From Nitzschia sp. DOCU1 (lineage: Eukaryota; Bacillariophyta; Bacillariophyceae; Bacillariales; Bacillariaceae), in the NCBI GenBank assembly GCA_951394045.1, contig OX595993.1:1860001-1924000 (forward strand): a stretch of 64,000 nt of DNA, read 5' to 3'. The translations under genes were made by a program, and so were the position numbers. The notes beneath the pieces were generated by a model. The model did no database searches. It was not told where the DNA came from and worked only from the letters and a program-made list of their open reading frames with translations. Shown one piece after another: positions 9,158 through 18,406 of this stretch (its first letter is position 1; each line of letters opens with the position of its first letter).

Positions 9158-9784
9158 ATGCTTCGTCCTGCTCTTACTCCGTCGTCAATCAAAGGATTTT
9201 TTCAGAAACGAAATCTCGCGACATGGGGAAAGCTTGCATCGACCGACCGCCCCGCCTGGACTCAAGAGTGGAAAGAATTGGGATTGGGTTGCACCTTGGT
9301 GGACAAGGATGAATCAACCTTCATTTCTAATTTATTCTTTGTTCAAATGGGATTTGGAGTTGACCAACATGGGGATTCCAACGCTACCAAAGCTGCCATT
9401 CGAGCCGTGAGAAACGCGATTGAATTCAACTCTATACCAGGCGTCATTGAGGCAATACCGGGCGGACGAAAAGAAATGCTGATTGAAGTCAAACTTGGAA
9501 TACCACCGGCCACAGATGAAGCAGGTGCAGCATTACTTCAAACGCCCATGCATGTCGATCCCCTGGAAGTAGCCAAGGTATTTCCATATGGACGGTTGCT
9601 GCCGATAGACATGGTGGTCGGTGGACTTTCCTTTTCCACTGGTCGACTCGTTCCAGAATTGGGAGATTCAAATGACATGGCTGTTTGCGTGGCAGCATGT
9701 GTATCCATTGGATACAATGATGGAACCACCAACAAGGTGGATTCTACAAAACACACCGTGTATTCGACCAAGGATGGCTACTAG
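9158..9784 (+). CDS. Lin0512 family protein
   Basis: 208 residues in one exon. The core FVQMGFGVDQHGDSNATKAA with the following IRAVRNAIEFNSIPGV, and the later HVDPLEVAKVFPYGRLLPID, are the conserved blocks of the Lin0512 family, small proteins found mainly in bacteria with no established reaction. The first 30 residues are basic and lack acidic residues (MLRPALTPSSIKGFFQKRN), suggesting a mitochondrial presequence added to a bacterial-type protein. It is transcribed away from the TCAIM-like gene, sharing a short promoter region with it. Confidence 0.75.
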   Translation: MLRPALTPSSIKGFFQKRNLATWGKLASTDRPAWTQEWKELGLGCTLVDKDESTFISNLFFVQMGFGVDQHGDSNATKAAIRAVRNAIEFNSIPGVIEAIPGGRKEMLIEVKLGIPPATDEAGAALLQTPMHVDPLEVAKVFPYGRLLPIDMVVGGLSFSTGRLVPELGDSNDMAVCVAACVSIGYNDGTTNKVDSTKHTVYSTKDGY

Positions 9785-10386
9785 CTATTGCAAGCGTAGT
9801 GCGAACGATTGACTTTGATCCAAAGAAGAATGATATTCCATGGCGCTGAGCAACCAAGAAAGGCGATGTGACTTTTTTCCGACATCCTCTGCAAACCCTC
9901 GTCCATTCCGTACTGCCGAGCGAAGAATGTTGTTTCAACCAAGATGCATGGACATTATTTTGTAGCCGCGATAGTTAATTGGGGAACTATAGAGGTATTT
10001 CCTGATCCAGTGGTAGGACTATAGTGACATGCTGCGACGACCGAAACAAATAGCTCGACAGCAGCAGATCTGCAAATGGTCGGATGCTCGTGGGTAGAGA
10101 ATGGCATCTCACTTTCTTGCTCTAGTATTACGGGAAGAGACTAGTAGAGGGAAGCAGTCTCTATAACTAGTTCAAGCTAGAATGGTAGCAAATCCAAACG
10201 ATCGTCATGTCTTGAAGCTAACGATATGCGTGCGTCGAATACACACTCGAGATCCAAGTAACGAAGGAAAGGAAATAGTGGTGGCAAGTCAGAGGCTGGA
10301 CCACCACGTCGACACTGTTTAAAACTGTCTGTGTGTCTGCATATCCTGCTTCCGACTCCCCGCGCTTATCCATAGGGGTTATGTAA
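9785..10386. other. Intergenic spacer
   Basis: About 600 nt without a supported gene. It holds the 3' end of the Lin0512 gene and the promoter of the large fusion gene that follows; I found no repeat or RNA gene in it. Confidence 0.4.
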
Positions 10387-13300
10387 ATGTGGTCATTGAT
10401 ATTTTTGCGGCATATGTTCGCCAGCCTGCCGCCAAAATGTCGCTACGTATCCAATGAAGAAAGTTTACTCCGAGCAAAACGCGAAACACAGCCCTCTCCA
10501 TCCACTAATAGCGGTACGACAAACCCTCTCTACCATCGTATCGTAACGGCATTTTGCATTCGTCCCAAACTCGGACGTGCACAAGATCATTGCAGAGCAC
10601 GGCAATCGAAAATAGTCTTTTCTTCCGAGCAGTTAGGGTCTACAATAACCATGCCACCGCACATGACCGGAGGGTCAACCCAGGCCTTGAACAATGAGGA
10701 GGCGGGACCTTCTTTGGCAATCAAAAAGGTGCCTGGCGTGTCGCTAATCGAAATTATTGTGTCCAAAGACGAAAATGTCCGCCATACTTCTCTGGCAGAC
10801 TGGTGCAACTGTGCTTCGGCGGACGTAATATTAGAAGAGACAGATCAACTGGATCAGTTTGTCAGAACCTCGGCCAACCTCTACGAAAAGGTTCGTGCAT
10901 TGTTCTTCCTTTACGCAATCCACAGGTTTCATCTGTCGAAATTGCCAGCAACAGGCACTATTCCATATCAAGGCTACAAATGTTTATTGGAACGCGACTT
11001 TTCTGGTGCCATTGATACGTTCTTGACTTTGCATCGCCAATCTCCCAACAGGGCGATTTCATCGGCGCTGGCCAAAGCGTACTATCATTTGGGGTTTCAG
11101 ACACTAGCCGATCAGGTCCGATTGAGTGTTCAACAGCATCCTGGAAATGCGTGGATGTTTCAGTTGAAGGATCCTCTTCAGCACCCAAGGCGCTTTCACC
11201 CAGACTTGCTTGCCCCTGTTTCTGGCCGATTTCCAGTATTATGTGAGAAAACACCGGTTCGCATGGATCTATCGCATTGCGGATGGTCGGATATCTTTTT
11301 CCTAGGCATGGACTATCCCGAAGGAGCTCGAGTCCTGAATGTTTCAGTCGATCTGTCGGTTCGAGGGAAGCATGCACATACTAGCCCTCCTGTGGAATCG
11401 TACTTGGAAATCCTACATGACGAACCAGTATTGAGGCTTACATCCATTGACCTGAAATGCAGTGTCACTTTGACGCACATCTCCGAAGTCTTTGACTTTT
11501 GCAAGGACTACCTTGGGTTATTACGGGCGGGTCTTATCGCCTCTGGTATAGTACCACCAGGACTCGAGAACTCAAAGGCTACGCTAGCTGATCTCTTTGC
11601 TACGACAATCGGACCCGGTCGGGGTCTACACGTGACCACGAAGGTCAACGACATTCCGAAGGGTTCTCGCCTTGCTGTATCAACCAACCTATTGGGCTCC
11701 GTCATTAGCCTTGGAATGAGAGCTACGCAGCAAACAAGCAGTCTGACGGGTGATCTGCTAGAGGAGGAGCGTCGGCTTGTTGCAGCAAGGGCGATTCTTG
11801 GGGAATGGCTAGGGGGCAGTGGTGGCGGATGGCAGGATTCGGGTGGCATTTGGCCGGGTATCAAGCTGATCGAGGGCGTTCGACCAAAAGCGGAGGACCC
11901 GGAGTACGGGCTTAGTCGTGGTCGCTTGTTACCATTGCATCGTCAATTGTCTGATGAAGAGGCCCCTCCGAGTCTGATCGACGCGCTGCAGAAGTCCTTA
12001 GTGCTGGTCCACGGTGGTATGGCCCAAAATGTTGGCCCCGTGTTGGAAATGGTGACAGAGAAGTATTTGCTGAGGGAATCAAAAGAGTGGAAATCCCGCC
12101 AGGAAGCTCTGAGGATTCTGGATGACATTTTGGAAAGTTTCAAGAATCAAGATATCAACCTGCTAGCTCGCCTGACGACGCACAATTTCTTCGAGCCCAT
12201 TCAAAATATTATTCCATGGGCAAGCAATTTGTACACGAAAACGTTGATCGAACGCACTCGTAAACAGTTTGGTGATGAGTTTCTTGGATTTTGGATGCTG
12301 GGAGGGTGCAGCGGGGGAGGCATGGGCTTCATTTTCGAACCTATCGCAAAAGAGAGAGCGCTCGTTGCCATGCAGGAGATTATGCTCTCCACTAAGCGCG
12401 AGATGGAACACGCGCTTCCGTTTGCTATGGACCCGGTGGTATACGACTTCTCGATCAATCATCGAGGGACTGTTGCGTCGTTTTGTCACCAAGCACCAGT
12501 GTTGGAGAACGTATCCGATGGTAACGGCGACTGCACGGTGAAGATCAACAAGGATGACCGCCACCTCGAAGATGTCTTGCTGGCGTTGGGTTTTGACATT
12601 GAGAGACATGAGGGGGTTCGCCAGGCCTACAAAACTGGAAAGATTGGCCTCAAGCAGAATCGGCTTCCTGCTGATACTCACATTACCGATGTCTCGCCGG
12701 GAGATGTCATTCTGTCCGACCACGGAATTTCACCTGAAATGATTTCCCGAGGTCAAGAAGAACTTGCGAAAGGGACGGTTGGAGTCGTCAGCCTTGCCGC
12801 AGGTATAGGTAGCCGATGGACTCAGGGAGCTGGTTGCGTAAAGGCAATCCATCCATTTTGCATGCTCAGTGGTAAGCACCGGAGCTTCCTTGAGGTCCAT
12901 TTGGCCAAGAGTCGCCGAATCAGCCAGCTTATGGGCACCACAATTCCCCATGTTATTACCACGAGCCACATGACGTATGCTCCTATTAAAGAATACCTTG
13001 AAAGAGAGAAGAATCATGGTTATGAAGGACCTCTCTACGTGTCACAAGGAAAATCGATTGGACTACGCCTGATTCCCACGGCGTCTGACCTCATTTTCGC
13101 CTTTCAAGAGAAGAAACAGCAGAAGCTGGACGAACAAGCGCAAAAGGTGAAAGAAAGCTCCGAAAGTGCGTTGATTGGATGGGCTCAATCGTGTGGCGAA
13201 GCATGCGACTACAGAGACAACCTCCCTCTGCAATGTTTGCATCCAGTTGGGCACTACTACGAGATTCCCAACATGATCCTTAACGGCACACTGCGGAACA

Positions 13301-13899
13301 TGCTCGACAATCGCCCACAATTGAAATATCTTATGCTGCACAACATCGACACGGTCGGTGCAGACGTTGATCCGGGTTTAGTTGGATTGTTTGCCCAGTC
13401 GGAATCCACCTTCATTTTTGAGGTTATACCGCGGGAAATTGACGATATTGGAGGAGGTCTTGCCAGAGTTAATGGGAAGACACAGATCGTAGAAGGTCTG
13501 GCCCTTCCACAAGATGAAGATGAATTCATCTTCACATACTACAATTCCATGACAACATGGATACACGTTGATAGGCTCTTGTCCATGTACGGTATGTCCA
13601 GAGAGGACTTGCTAGATGATGCAACCGTGTCGAAGTCGTTGAACGCCTTCGCCGACAAGCTCAAGACGTATGTGGCGTTGAAGGATGTCAAGAGACGTTG
13701 GGGGCATGGTCAGGAGGACGTCTTGCCAACAGCTCAGTTTGAGAAGCTTTGGTCTGATTTAACGACTTTGGACGAAATTAAGTGCGATTTTGTCGTTGTT
13801 CCTCGCGCCCGTGGGGCTCAGCTCAAAGAGCAAGCACAGTTGGACGGCTGGCTGCGAGATGGTTCATCCGCGTATCTGGAGACAATCTGCCAATTCTGA
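10387..13899 (+). CDS. TPR-like / GHMP kinase-like / UGPase-type nucleotidyltransferase fusion
   Basis: 1170 residues from the first ATG. The ATG at 10651 (ccATGccaccg) is an alternative start, since the first 88 residues look unconserved. Residues about 155-285 are helical and TPR-like (SALAKAYYHLGFQTLADQV). Residues about 300-720 are a GHMP-kinase fold of fucokinase type: MDLSHCGWSD, IPKGSRLAVSTNLLG at about 423, GGSGGGWQDSGG at about 475 and LGGCSGGGMGFIFEP near 638. From about 795 a UDP-sugar pyrophosphorylase domain follows: LAAGIGSRWTQG, VKAIHPF, VGHYYEIPNMILNGT near 954, MLHNIDTVGAD near 985 and YNSMTTWIHVDRL. Such a pair could phosphorylate a free sugar at C1 and activate it to a UDP-sugar, a salvage route. 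The sugar is not predictable from sequence. Plant FKGP fuses the same two activities in the opposite order. Confidence 0.75.
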   Translation: MWSLIFLRHMFASLPPKCRYVSNEESLLRAKRETQPSPSTNSGTTNPLYHRIVTAFCIRPKLGRAQDHCRARQSKIVFSSEQLGSTITMPPHMTGGSTQALNNEEAGPSLAIKKVPGVSLIEIIVSKDENVRHTSLADWCNCASADVILEETDQLDQFVRTSANLYEKVRALFFLYAIHRFHLSKLPATGTIPYQGYKCLLERDFSGAIDTFLTLHRQSPNRAISSALAKAYYHLGFQTLADQVRLSVQQHPGNAWMFQLKDPLQHPRRFHPDLLAPVSGRFPVLCEKTPVRMDLSHCGWSDIFFLGMDYPEGARVLNVSVDLSVRGKHAHTSPPVESYLEILHDEPVLRLTSIDLKCSVTLTHISEVFDFCKDYLGLLRAGLIASGIVPPGLENSKATLADLFATTIGPGRGLHVTTKVNDIPKGSRLAVSTNLLGSVISLGMRATQQTSSLTGDLLEEERRLVAARAILGEWLGGSGGGWQDSGGIWPGIKLIEGVRPKAEDPEYGLSRGRLLPLHRQLSDEEAPPSLIDALQKSLVLVHGGMAQNVGPVLEMVTEKYLLRESKEWKSRQEALRILDDILESFKNQDINLLARLTTHNFFEPIQNIIPWASNLYTKTLIERTRKQFGDEFLGFWMLGGCSGGGMGFIFEPIAKERALVAMQEIMLSTKREMEHALPFAMDPVVYDFSINHRGTVASFCHQAPVLENVSDGNGDCTVKINKDDRHLEDVLLALGFDIERHEGVRQAYKTGKIGLKQNRLPADTHITDVSPGDVILSDHGISPEMISRGQEELAKGTVGVVSLAAGIGSRWTQGAGCVKAIHPFCMLSGKHRSFLEVHLAKSRRISQLMGTTIPHVITTSHMTYAPIKEYLEREKNHGYEGPLYVSQGKSIGLRLIPTASDLIFAFQEKKQQKLDEQAQKVKESSESALIGWAQSCGEACDYRDNLPLQCLHPVGHYYEIPNMILNGTLRNMLDNRPQLKYLMLHNIDTVGADVDPGLVGLFAQSESTFIFEVIPREIDDIGGGLARVNGKTQIVEGLALPQDEDEFIFTYYNSMTTWIHVDRLLSMYGMSREDLLDDATVSKSLNAFADKLKTYVALKDVKRRWGHGQEDVLPTAQFEKLWSDLTTLDEIKCDFVVVPRARGAQLKEQAQLDGWLRDGSSAYLETICQF

Positions 13900-14103
13900 G
13901 TGGGTATTTCAACATCAACGATGATGACTATTGTAATAGTGGGCGCTGGTTCAGCTGCATCGCTCGCTGCTCAAAGCTTAGTGGTAGAACGCCCAAACAA
14001 AGCATGCCCGTTCATAAGTGGTAGTAGCTCCCTTGTTTAAAGATTATTCGGCTACTATTAATGATTCTGTCAAGCAATGCTGCTGTTTCCGACAAATCGT
14101 CTT

Positions 14104-15900
14104 TCAAAAAAGGATCAACTGCATCAACGATATTCTTCGGCTTCCCTGTGCACCACATGATGGATTCTTGTTACAGACAAGAACTTTTGATACCACTTCT
14201 GCTTCTGGTAACAGCAACCACGTATGGTAGGTAACGTAGGTAAACCGACATCTACCGTCTTGTGCATCGATAACAACCCATTCTGGCCCTGCTGTACTGT
14301 TTCCAGTGCCGTTGAACATCTTTTCGCCTTGGGCGTCCAGCAAGTAGATCATGATCGAACTCTCGAAGAGCGTGCGATTAACAGTAGGCATGTAATGCAC
14401 CGTCAACTCTGATACTTCGGGACTTCGGAACAGTATTGCGGATATAGGTGTTCCCCCACCTTGAATGCCGGCAGCCAAGCCCTTTGCTCCGCCCTTGGTA
14501 CCGCCGTCGTCCGCCCCCGGCACGTCAAAAACCATGTGCTCATCCGAATGACAACAGGGCAAAACAATGGAGTATTGTCGGTCTTTTCTGTAACTTGCAG
14601 CCTTCCCATTGAGTATGGTTGTTATGTTCTTTTCCACCGCAGTTTCCGACGTCAACTCGGCATTGGTCATGATCTTTGGATACATCATTCCATACTGATG
14701 TCTATCGTTTCGAGGAGCTTCGCCTGTCCATGAGGCAAGCGCAAACTGGTTGTTGGCAATATCCAAAATGCGATTGACTCCTTCCGAGTCATGCGTGCAA
14801 TTCCAGAGCGGTTCTTCTGGCGGGGACATTGCATCGATACTGACTGTACTCCGTTCCTCGTCCGTTACCAGATCCCAAAGCATAAAAGCAATCATCCAGT
14901 GCCCCCACCGATTGGGATGATGATAGTCTGCGATTAATCGCTTCTTTGCGGTGGGGAAATCCCACCCAAGGCTTTCGACATAGGCCCCACCATTCACACT
15001 TCCAACCACAAAGTCGTATCTTGCACCAATCCGGTGGTGGCAGTCGGACACTTTGCTGACAATCTTGGATTGTATGAATTTGAATGGAGGCGACCAAAGA
15101 TAAACTAGTATGACAAGCGGTGGCTGGGTAAAGTAGTTCTTGACGTGATCCAGCCAAGTTGTAAGCCCCTTGTTCATTTCCGAGCATCCATTTCCACCAT
15201 CGTTTTGGGAAAATTCCCACACTAGGATATCCGTGTCTTCTGCCGATATGAAATTAGGCAAGAGAAATGCCGTATGGGGAGAGCTTCTTCCTCCATGTCC
15301 CCGGTTGACAGTTCGGATCTCGACAGTCTCCCTTTGCGAAATGTTCACAAGAGTTGGAAACATTTGATTAAAACGATAAGCGAAAGGGGCGCCCCCACCG
15401 CCTGCAGTCGATGAACCTCCACTGAAGCACACGGTGGTAACATTCTTCCTGGCCGACGAAGAAGAAGTACCCTCCAACCCAAGTAATTGTCGCAAACGAT
15501 GCCAGGCGTCCCGGTTATACACCTCGACATGGTTAAGCACTGGCTTGGGCCAAAGCTGGAGGAGGTCGGCGTCGTCAAAAGTTGTAAGATTTTCAAAGTG
15601 CTGGTCAAGCTGCGACACATTCCACCTGGGAACAACTTTGGGAGCGGGCGAGAGTTCTGTGGTAGACAGATGAGGCAACAGGTTCGAGGTATTGAGCAGA
15701 GACTTTAGATCGCTTGACCTAGGCGCAACTGTGGGGGCAGGCGAAGGTGAAGAAGGAGGATAACCCGTTAGAGCCTTTTGGTCGCTTGACCACGAAAACT
15801 GCTTCAATTGACGTGCATCCAACGAGAGTACACAAATGGTTACCAGGATGATCCCAGCGACATTCAGTGTGTGCCGCCGCCGACGATCCCAGGATTCCAT
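14104..15900 (-). CDS. Membrane-anchored SGNH/GDSL hydrolase-like protein
   Basis: 598 residues, single exon. A short basic N-terminus (MESWDRRRRH) precedes one hydrophobic segment (VAGIILVTICVLSL, about residues 14-28), then a Pro/Ser-rich stalk: a type II membrane protein of the secretory pathway. The globular part has the SGNH pattern: a block I-like VCFSGGSSTAGGGG near residue 160 (Ser candidate), WEFSQNDGG near 230 (Asn block) and DYHHPNRWGHW near 325 (Asp-x-x-His block). Several N-glycosylation sequons (NVS, NLT, NCT, NRT) support a lumenal orientation. SGNH enzymes of this topology often act on O-acylated glycans; the substrate here is unknown. It is tail-to-tail with the fusion enzyme gene. 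Confidence 0.65.
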   Translation of the reverse strand: MESWDRRRRHTLNVAGIILVTICVLSLDARQLKQFSWSSDQKALTGYPPSSPSPAPTVAPRSSDLKSLLNTSNLLPHLSTTELSPAPKVVPRWNVSQLDQHFENLTTFDDADLLQLWPKPVLNHVEVYNRDAWHRLRQLLGLEGTSSSSARKNVTTVCFSGGSSTAGGGGAPFAYRFNQMFPTLVNISQRETVEIRTVNRGHGGRSSPHTAFLLPNFISAEDTDILVWEFSQNDGGNGCSEMNKGLTTWLDHVKNYFTQPPLVILVYLWSPPFKFIQSKIVSKVSDCHHRIGARYDFVVGSVNGGAYVESLGWDFPTAKKRLIADYHHPNRWGHWMIAFMLWDLVTDEERSTVSIDAMSPPEEPLWNCTHDSEGVNRILDIANNQFALASWTGEAPRNDRHQYGMMYPKIMTNAELTSETAVEKNITTILNGKAASYRKDRQYSIVLPCCHSDEHMVFDVPGADDGGTKGGAKGLAAGIQGGGTPISAILFRSPEVSELTVHYMPTVNRTLFESSIMIYLLDAQGEKMFNGTGNSTAGPEWVVIDAQDGRCRFTYVTYHTWLLLPEAEVVSKVLVCNKNPSCGAQGSRRISLMQLILF

Positions 15901-16431
15901 CTTCGCCCTTCACCGTGTTGAGTGAACTGGGTGGATAGATCACAGGGCGGAGCACAGTTTACAGTTCCATGATGAATGAGCGCTATCGCGTTTCGCTACC
16001 TACTTTTTTTTTTCTTTCGTGCCAGCAATGCGCACCCTCTTCGCTCATATTTTGGACAAATATTAAAGGAGGGATAGCTTCGATCTCTCTTCGCGATATT
16101 CAAAAAGTCGTCCAACGCGCACCGCCCGGGTTCACTAATGACGTCAGAATTATTCGACTGAATGGATTCGATTCATTTGTCCTTTGGGTTCGCAAGCGCG
16201 CCGGCGTCCGAGGGCGCCGCCGGCAGAAACGAAAAGCGCGGGAATCTCGCCTCGGGCAAAAAAAGAACAAAATATCTCAATGAACCATAATCGATCCTAA
16301 TAACATTCCCACATGACTGATGTTTGTTCACTCAGTCTCGCTCTACTGCTAGAAAACGATTGTTTGATAGTATTTGTCCAAAGCTGCGATGAGGACGTGG
16401 TGAGATCTGTCACAAAATTCTCCGAGAAATC
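15901..16431. promoter_or_regulatory. Divergent promoter region with a TGACGTCA site
   Basis: It lies between the minus-strand SGNH gene and the plus-strand ankyrin gene. A palindromic TGACGTCA sits at 16139-16146. A 104-codon frame here lacks any recognisable feature and was not called. Confidence 0.4.
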
Positions 16432-17559
16432 ATGCCGCCAAGACTCTTTGAGTTGTTGCAAGCGAGGGAACCGCAATGGGTGGATATTCTGGCCGCTTCC
16501 GTATCTATCGAAGATGCACAATATGTGAATTCGGGGACGAACCTTACGCCTCTACATTTGGCTGTTTTGGCTAAAGATCCCAAGAACAACGAGTCGCGAA
16601 TTGCTGTCATTCGATCGCTCCTTCGATCCGATTTGACTGCAACTGAAGTTGCCTGCTTTCGGCTTGGACATACCCCACTAATGTATGCGTGCCATGTTAG
16701 TGATACCAGCTTGTTGGAGTGCAATGCACCTGTTATCAAGCTACTCATGGAATACAACCCAAACTCCTTTCGTCTACAGAGTCCATCAGGCCATTCTGCG
16801 CTGGAAGTGCACATCGTCTCCATGTCTCGGTTCCAACAGGCAGCCTCTACAGTACGAAGCATGTTTGACAAGTCTTCCAACGGCAAAAAGTCGACGAGCA
16901 GTACTGCTGTGTTGAATGCTCTTTTGGAAAATGATTTGGGGAATGAATTATTGAAAAGTCTGCAGCTTTTACTTGAGTGCAACACGTTAGAAGTGATGGA
17001 GCATGTGGCACAAGAAGAGGCGCAGTCCTTTGTGTGGAGGCTTCGTGATCGTCGCAAGCAACGCAAAACTCCCAATCAAACGCTGCCCATGCCTAGCGGC
17101 TCCCGGAACTTGCAAGGTTTTTGGGTATGGGACTTTCTCGTGTCGATGCTGAAGGCGGAACATGAACATACATACAAAGATGCAAAGCCTATTCCGCCAT
17201 TCAATGCATTGCATACGGCGAGCCAAATTGACGATTTTCCGCTTCCTTTTCTCATGCTATGTATGCGAGTGTATCCGGTGCAAGTGCGGACGCCCAGCGT
17301 CGTCAAGGCGGACCTGCCGATTCATTCGGTGGCAGCATGGGACGTCCGCTGTGAATCCAAAGTAGCACGAAAGTCCATGACTCTGATACAGCTATTATCG
17401 GATCACCCTACTTCTTCTCAACGACAAAATGACGACGGCAAGACACCACTCTCGCTGGCCATTGAAAAGGGGACTGCTTGGACCGGCGGTTTGCGCAGGT
17501 TGACGGCGGCGCAGAATGAAGATTCTGTGGTCTTGCGGGAGGACTTTGTGGTCGGTTAA
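16432..17559 (+). CDS. Ankyrin-type repeat protein, family member 1
   Basis: 375 residues from ATG (aatcATGccg). Degenerate ankyrin repeats are visible as TPLHLAVLAK, HTPLMYACHV, GHSALEVHIVSM, FNALHTASQI, DLPIHSVAAWD and KTPLSLAIEKGT. The repeat after the last one ends in TAWTGGLRRLTAAQ, matching TTWDGGVRRLVKAYP in the ankyrin-type protein at 30577-32445. The order of a long non-repeat middle with a WxWDFLVSMLK-type segment and the W-x-G-G-x-R-R-L end is shared, so the two are paralogues of what is probably a lineage-specific family. Role unknown; ankyrin repeats bind proteins. Confidence 0.7.
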   Translation: MPPRLFELLQAREPQWVDILAASVSIEDAQYVNSGTNLTPLHLAVLAKDPKNNESRIAVIRSLLRSDLTATEVACFRLGHTPLMYACHVSDTSLLECNAPVIKLLMEYNPNSFRLQSPSGHSALEVHIVSMSRFQQAASTVRSMFDKSSNGKKSTSSTAVLNALLENDLGNELLKSLQLLLECNTLEVMEHVAQEEAQSFVWRLRDRRKQRKTPNQTLPMPSGSRNLQGFWVWDFLVSMLKAEHEHTYKDAKPIPPFNALHTASQIDDFPLPFLMLCMRVYPVQVRTPSVVKADLPIHSVAAWDVRCESKVARKSMTLIQLLSDHPTSSQRQNDDGKTPLSLAIEKGTAWTGGLRRLTAAQNEDSVVLREDFVVG

Positions 17560-18406
17560 CGCAAATGGGGAATCTCCCTCTCGACAAGATATTATTATAC
17601 CTTGGATGTATTCATTGATACTTTGAACTTCTCTTTGCGCCTTGATGGGATCGGCGCGATTATTTCGCTTCAAGGAAACGGCTGTGATCTCGATGGTATC
17701 TACAGATACTGCTCCAACTAGAATTATTAGTTTGGGGAATAATATCCGGACTTAATATTAATAGTATCGAATATTTCTTGTGGCACCTTTGTCCCCTCAG
17801 CTCAACTACTCAGGCGAAAGATTGGGTCAATAGTCGTCTTTGACGCGTTTCGACTTGTTTGACGGACTGACTCGGCGTACATCGAAAGAGTCGCGTGAGT
17901 CAATGGCGTCCGCCCTTCCGTCGGGCGTTCGCTTCTCCGCCGCGTCAGGGGCAGATCGGCCGGCGCTCATGCGAGAAGAGAAATACGACCAACACGACTG
18001 TCAAACGTGAATTCCTTCGCAGTACATTTTGATCCGCACAGAACTACGAACGACGATGTCGTACTGAAAATACTCGTGACGGGGCTCGAATATCCGCCTG
18101 CTTCTTTCTCGCTTGCAGCGCCCGGACCATGGGCATTCTGTTGTTGACTCGGAGAAACAAACCTGGCTCTTCTCCCTACATTTCCGGACATCTATTCCTC
18201 TCTCTATCCACTCTAGAGCATATCCTGCAGATATTCCGAGTGTTATCAAGGCGCGGGGTCCCTACCAGCAAACCTTCTTATACCCGTAGAGACCAGCAAA
18301 ACGTTTGTTTCTAGTTCAAGGAACTTTTGGCGCCTCTGGAAGACACGATATCGTTCATTACGATTCCTCTTTTTATTGAAATCGGAGAGGACCTTTATTG
18401 ATTGAG
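17560..18406. other. Intergenic region upstream of the OTU gene
   Basis: About 850 nt. Minus-strand frames of about 75-80 codons (17967-18249) show no motif. I see no tRNA, repeat or conserved element and assume promoter plus untranslated leader. Confidence 0.35.
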
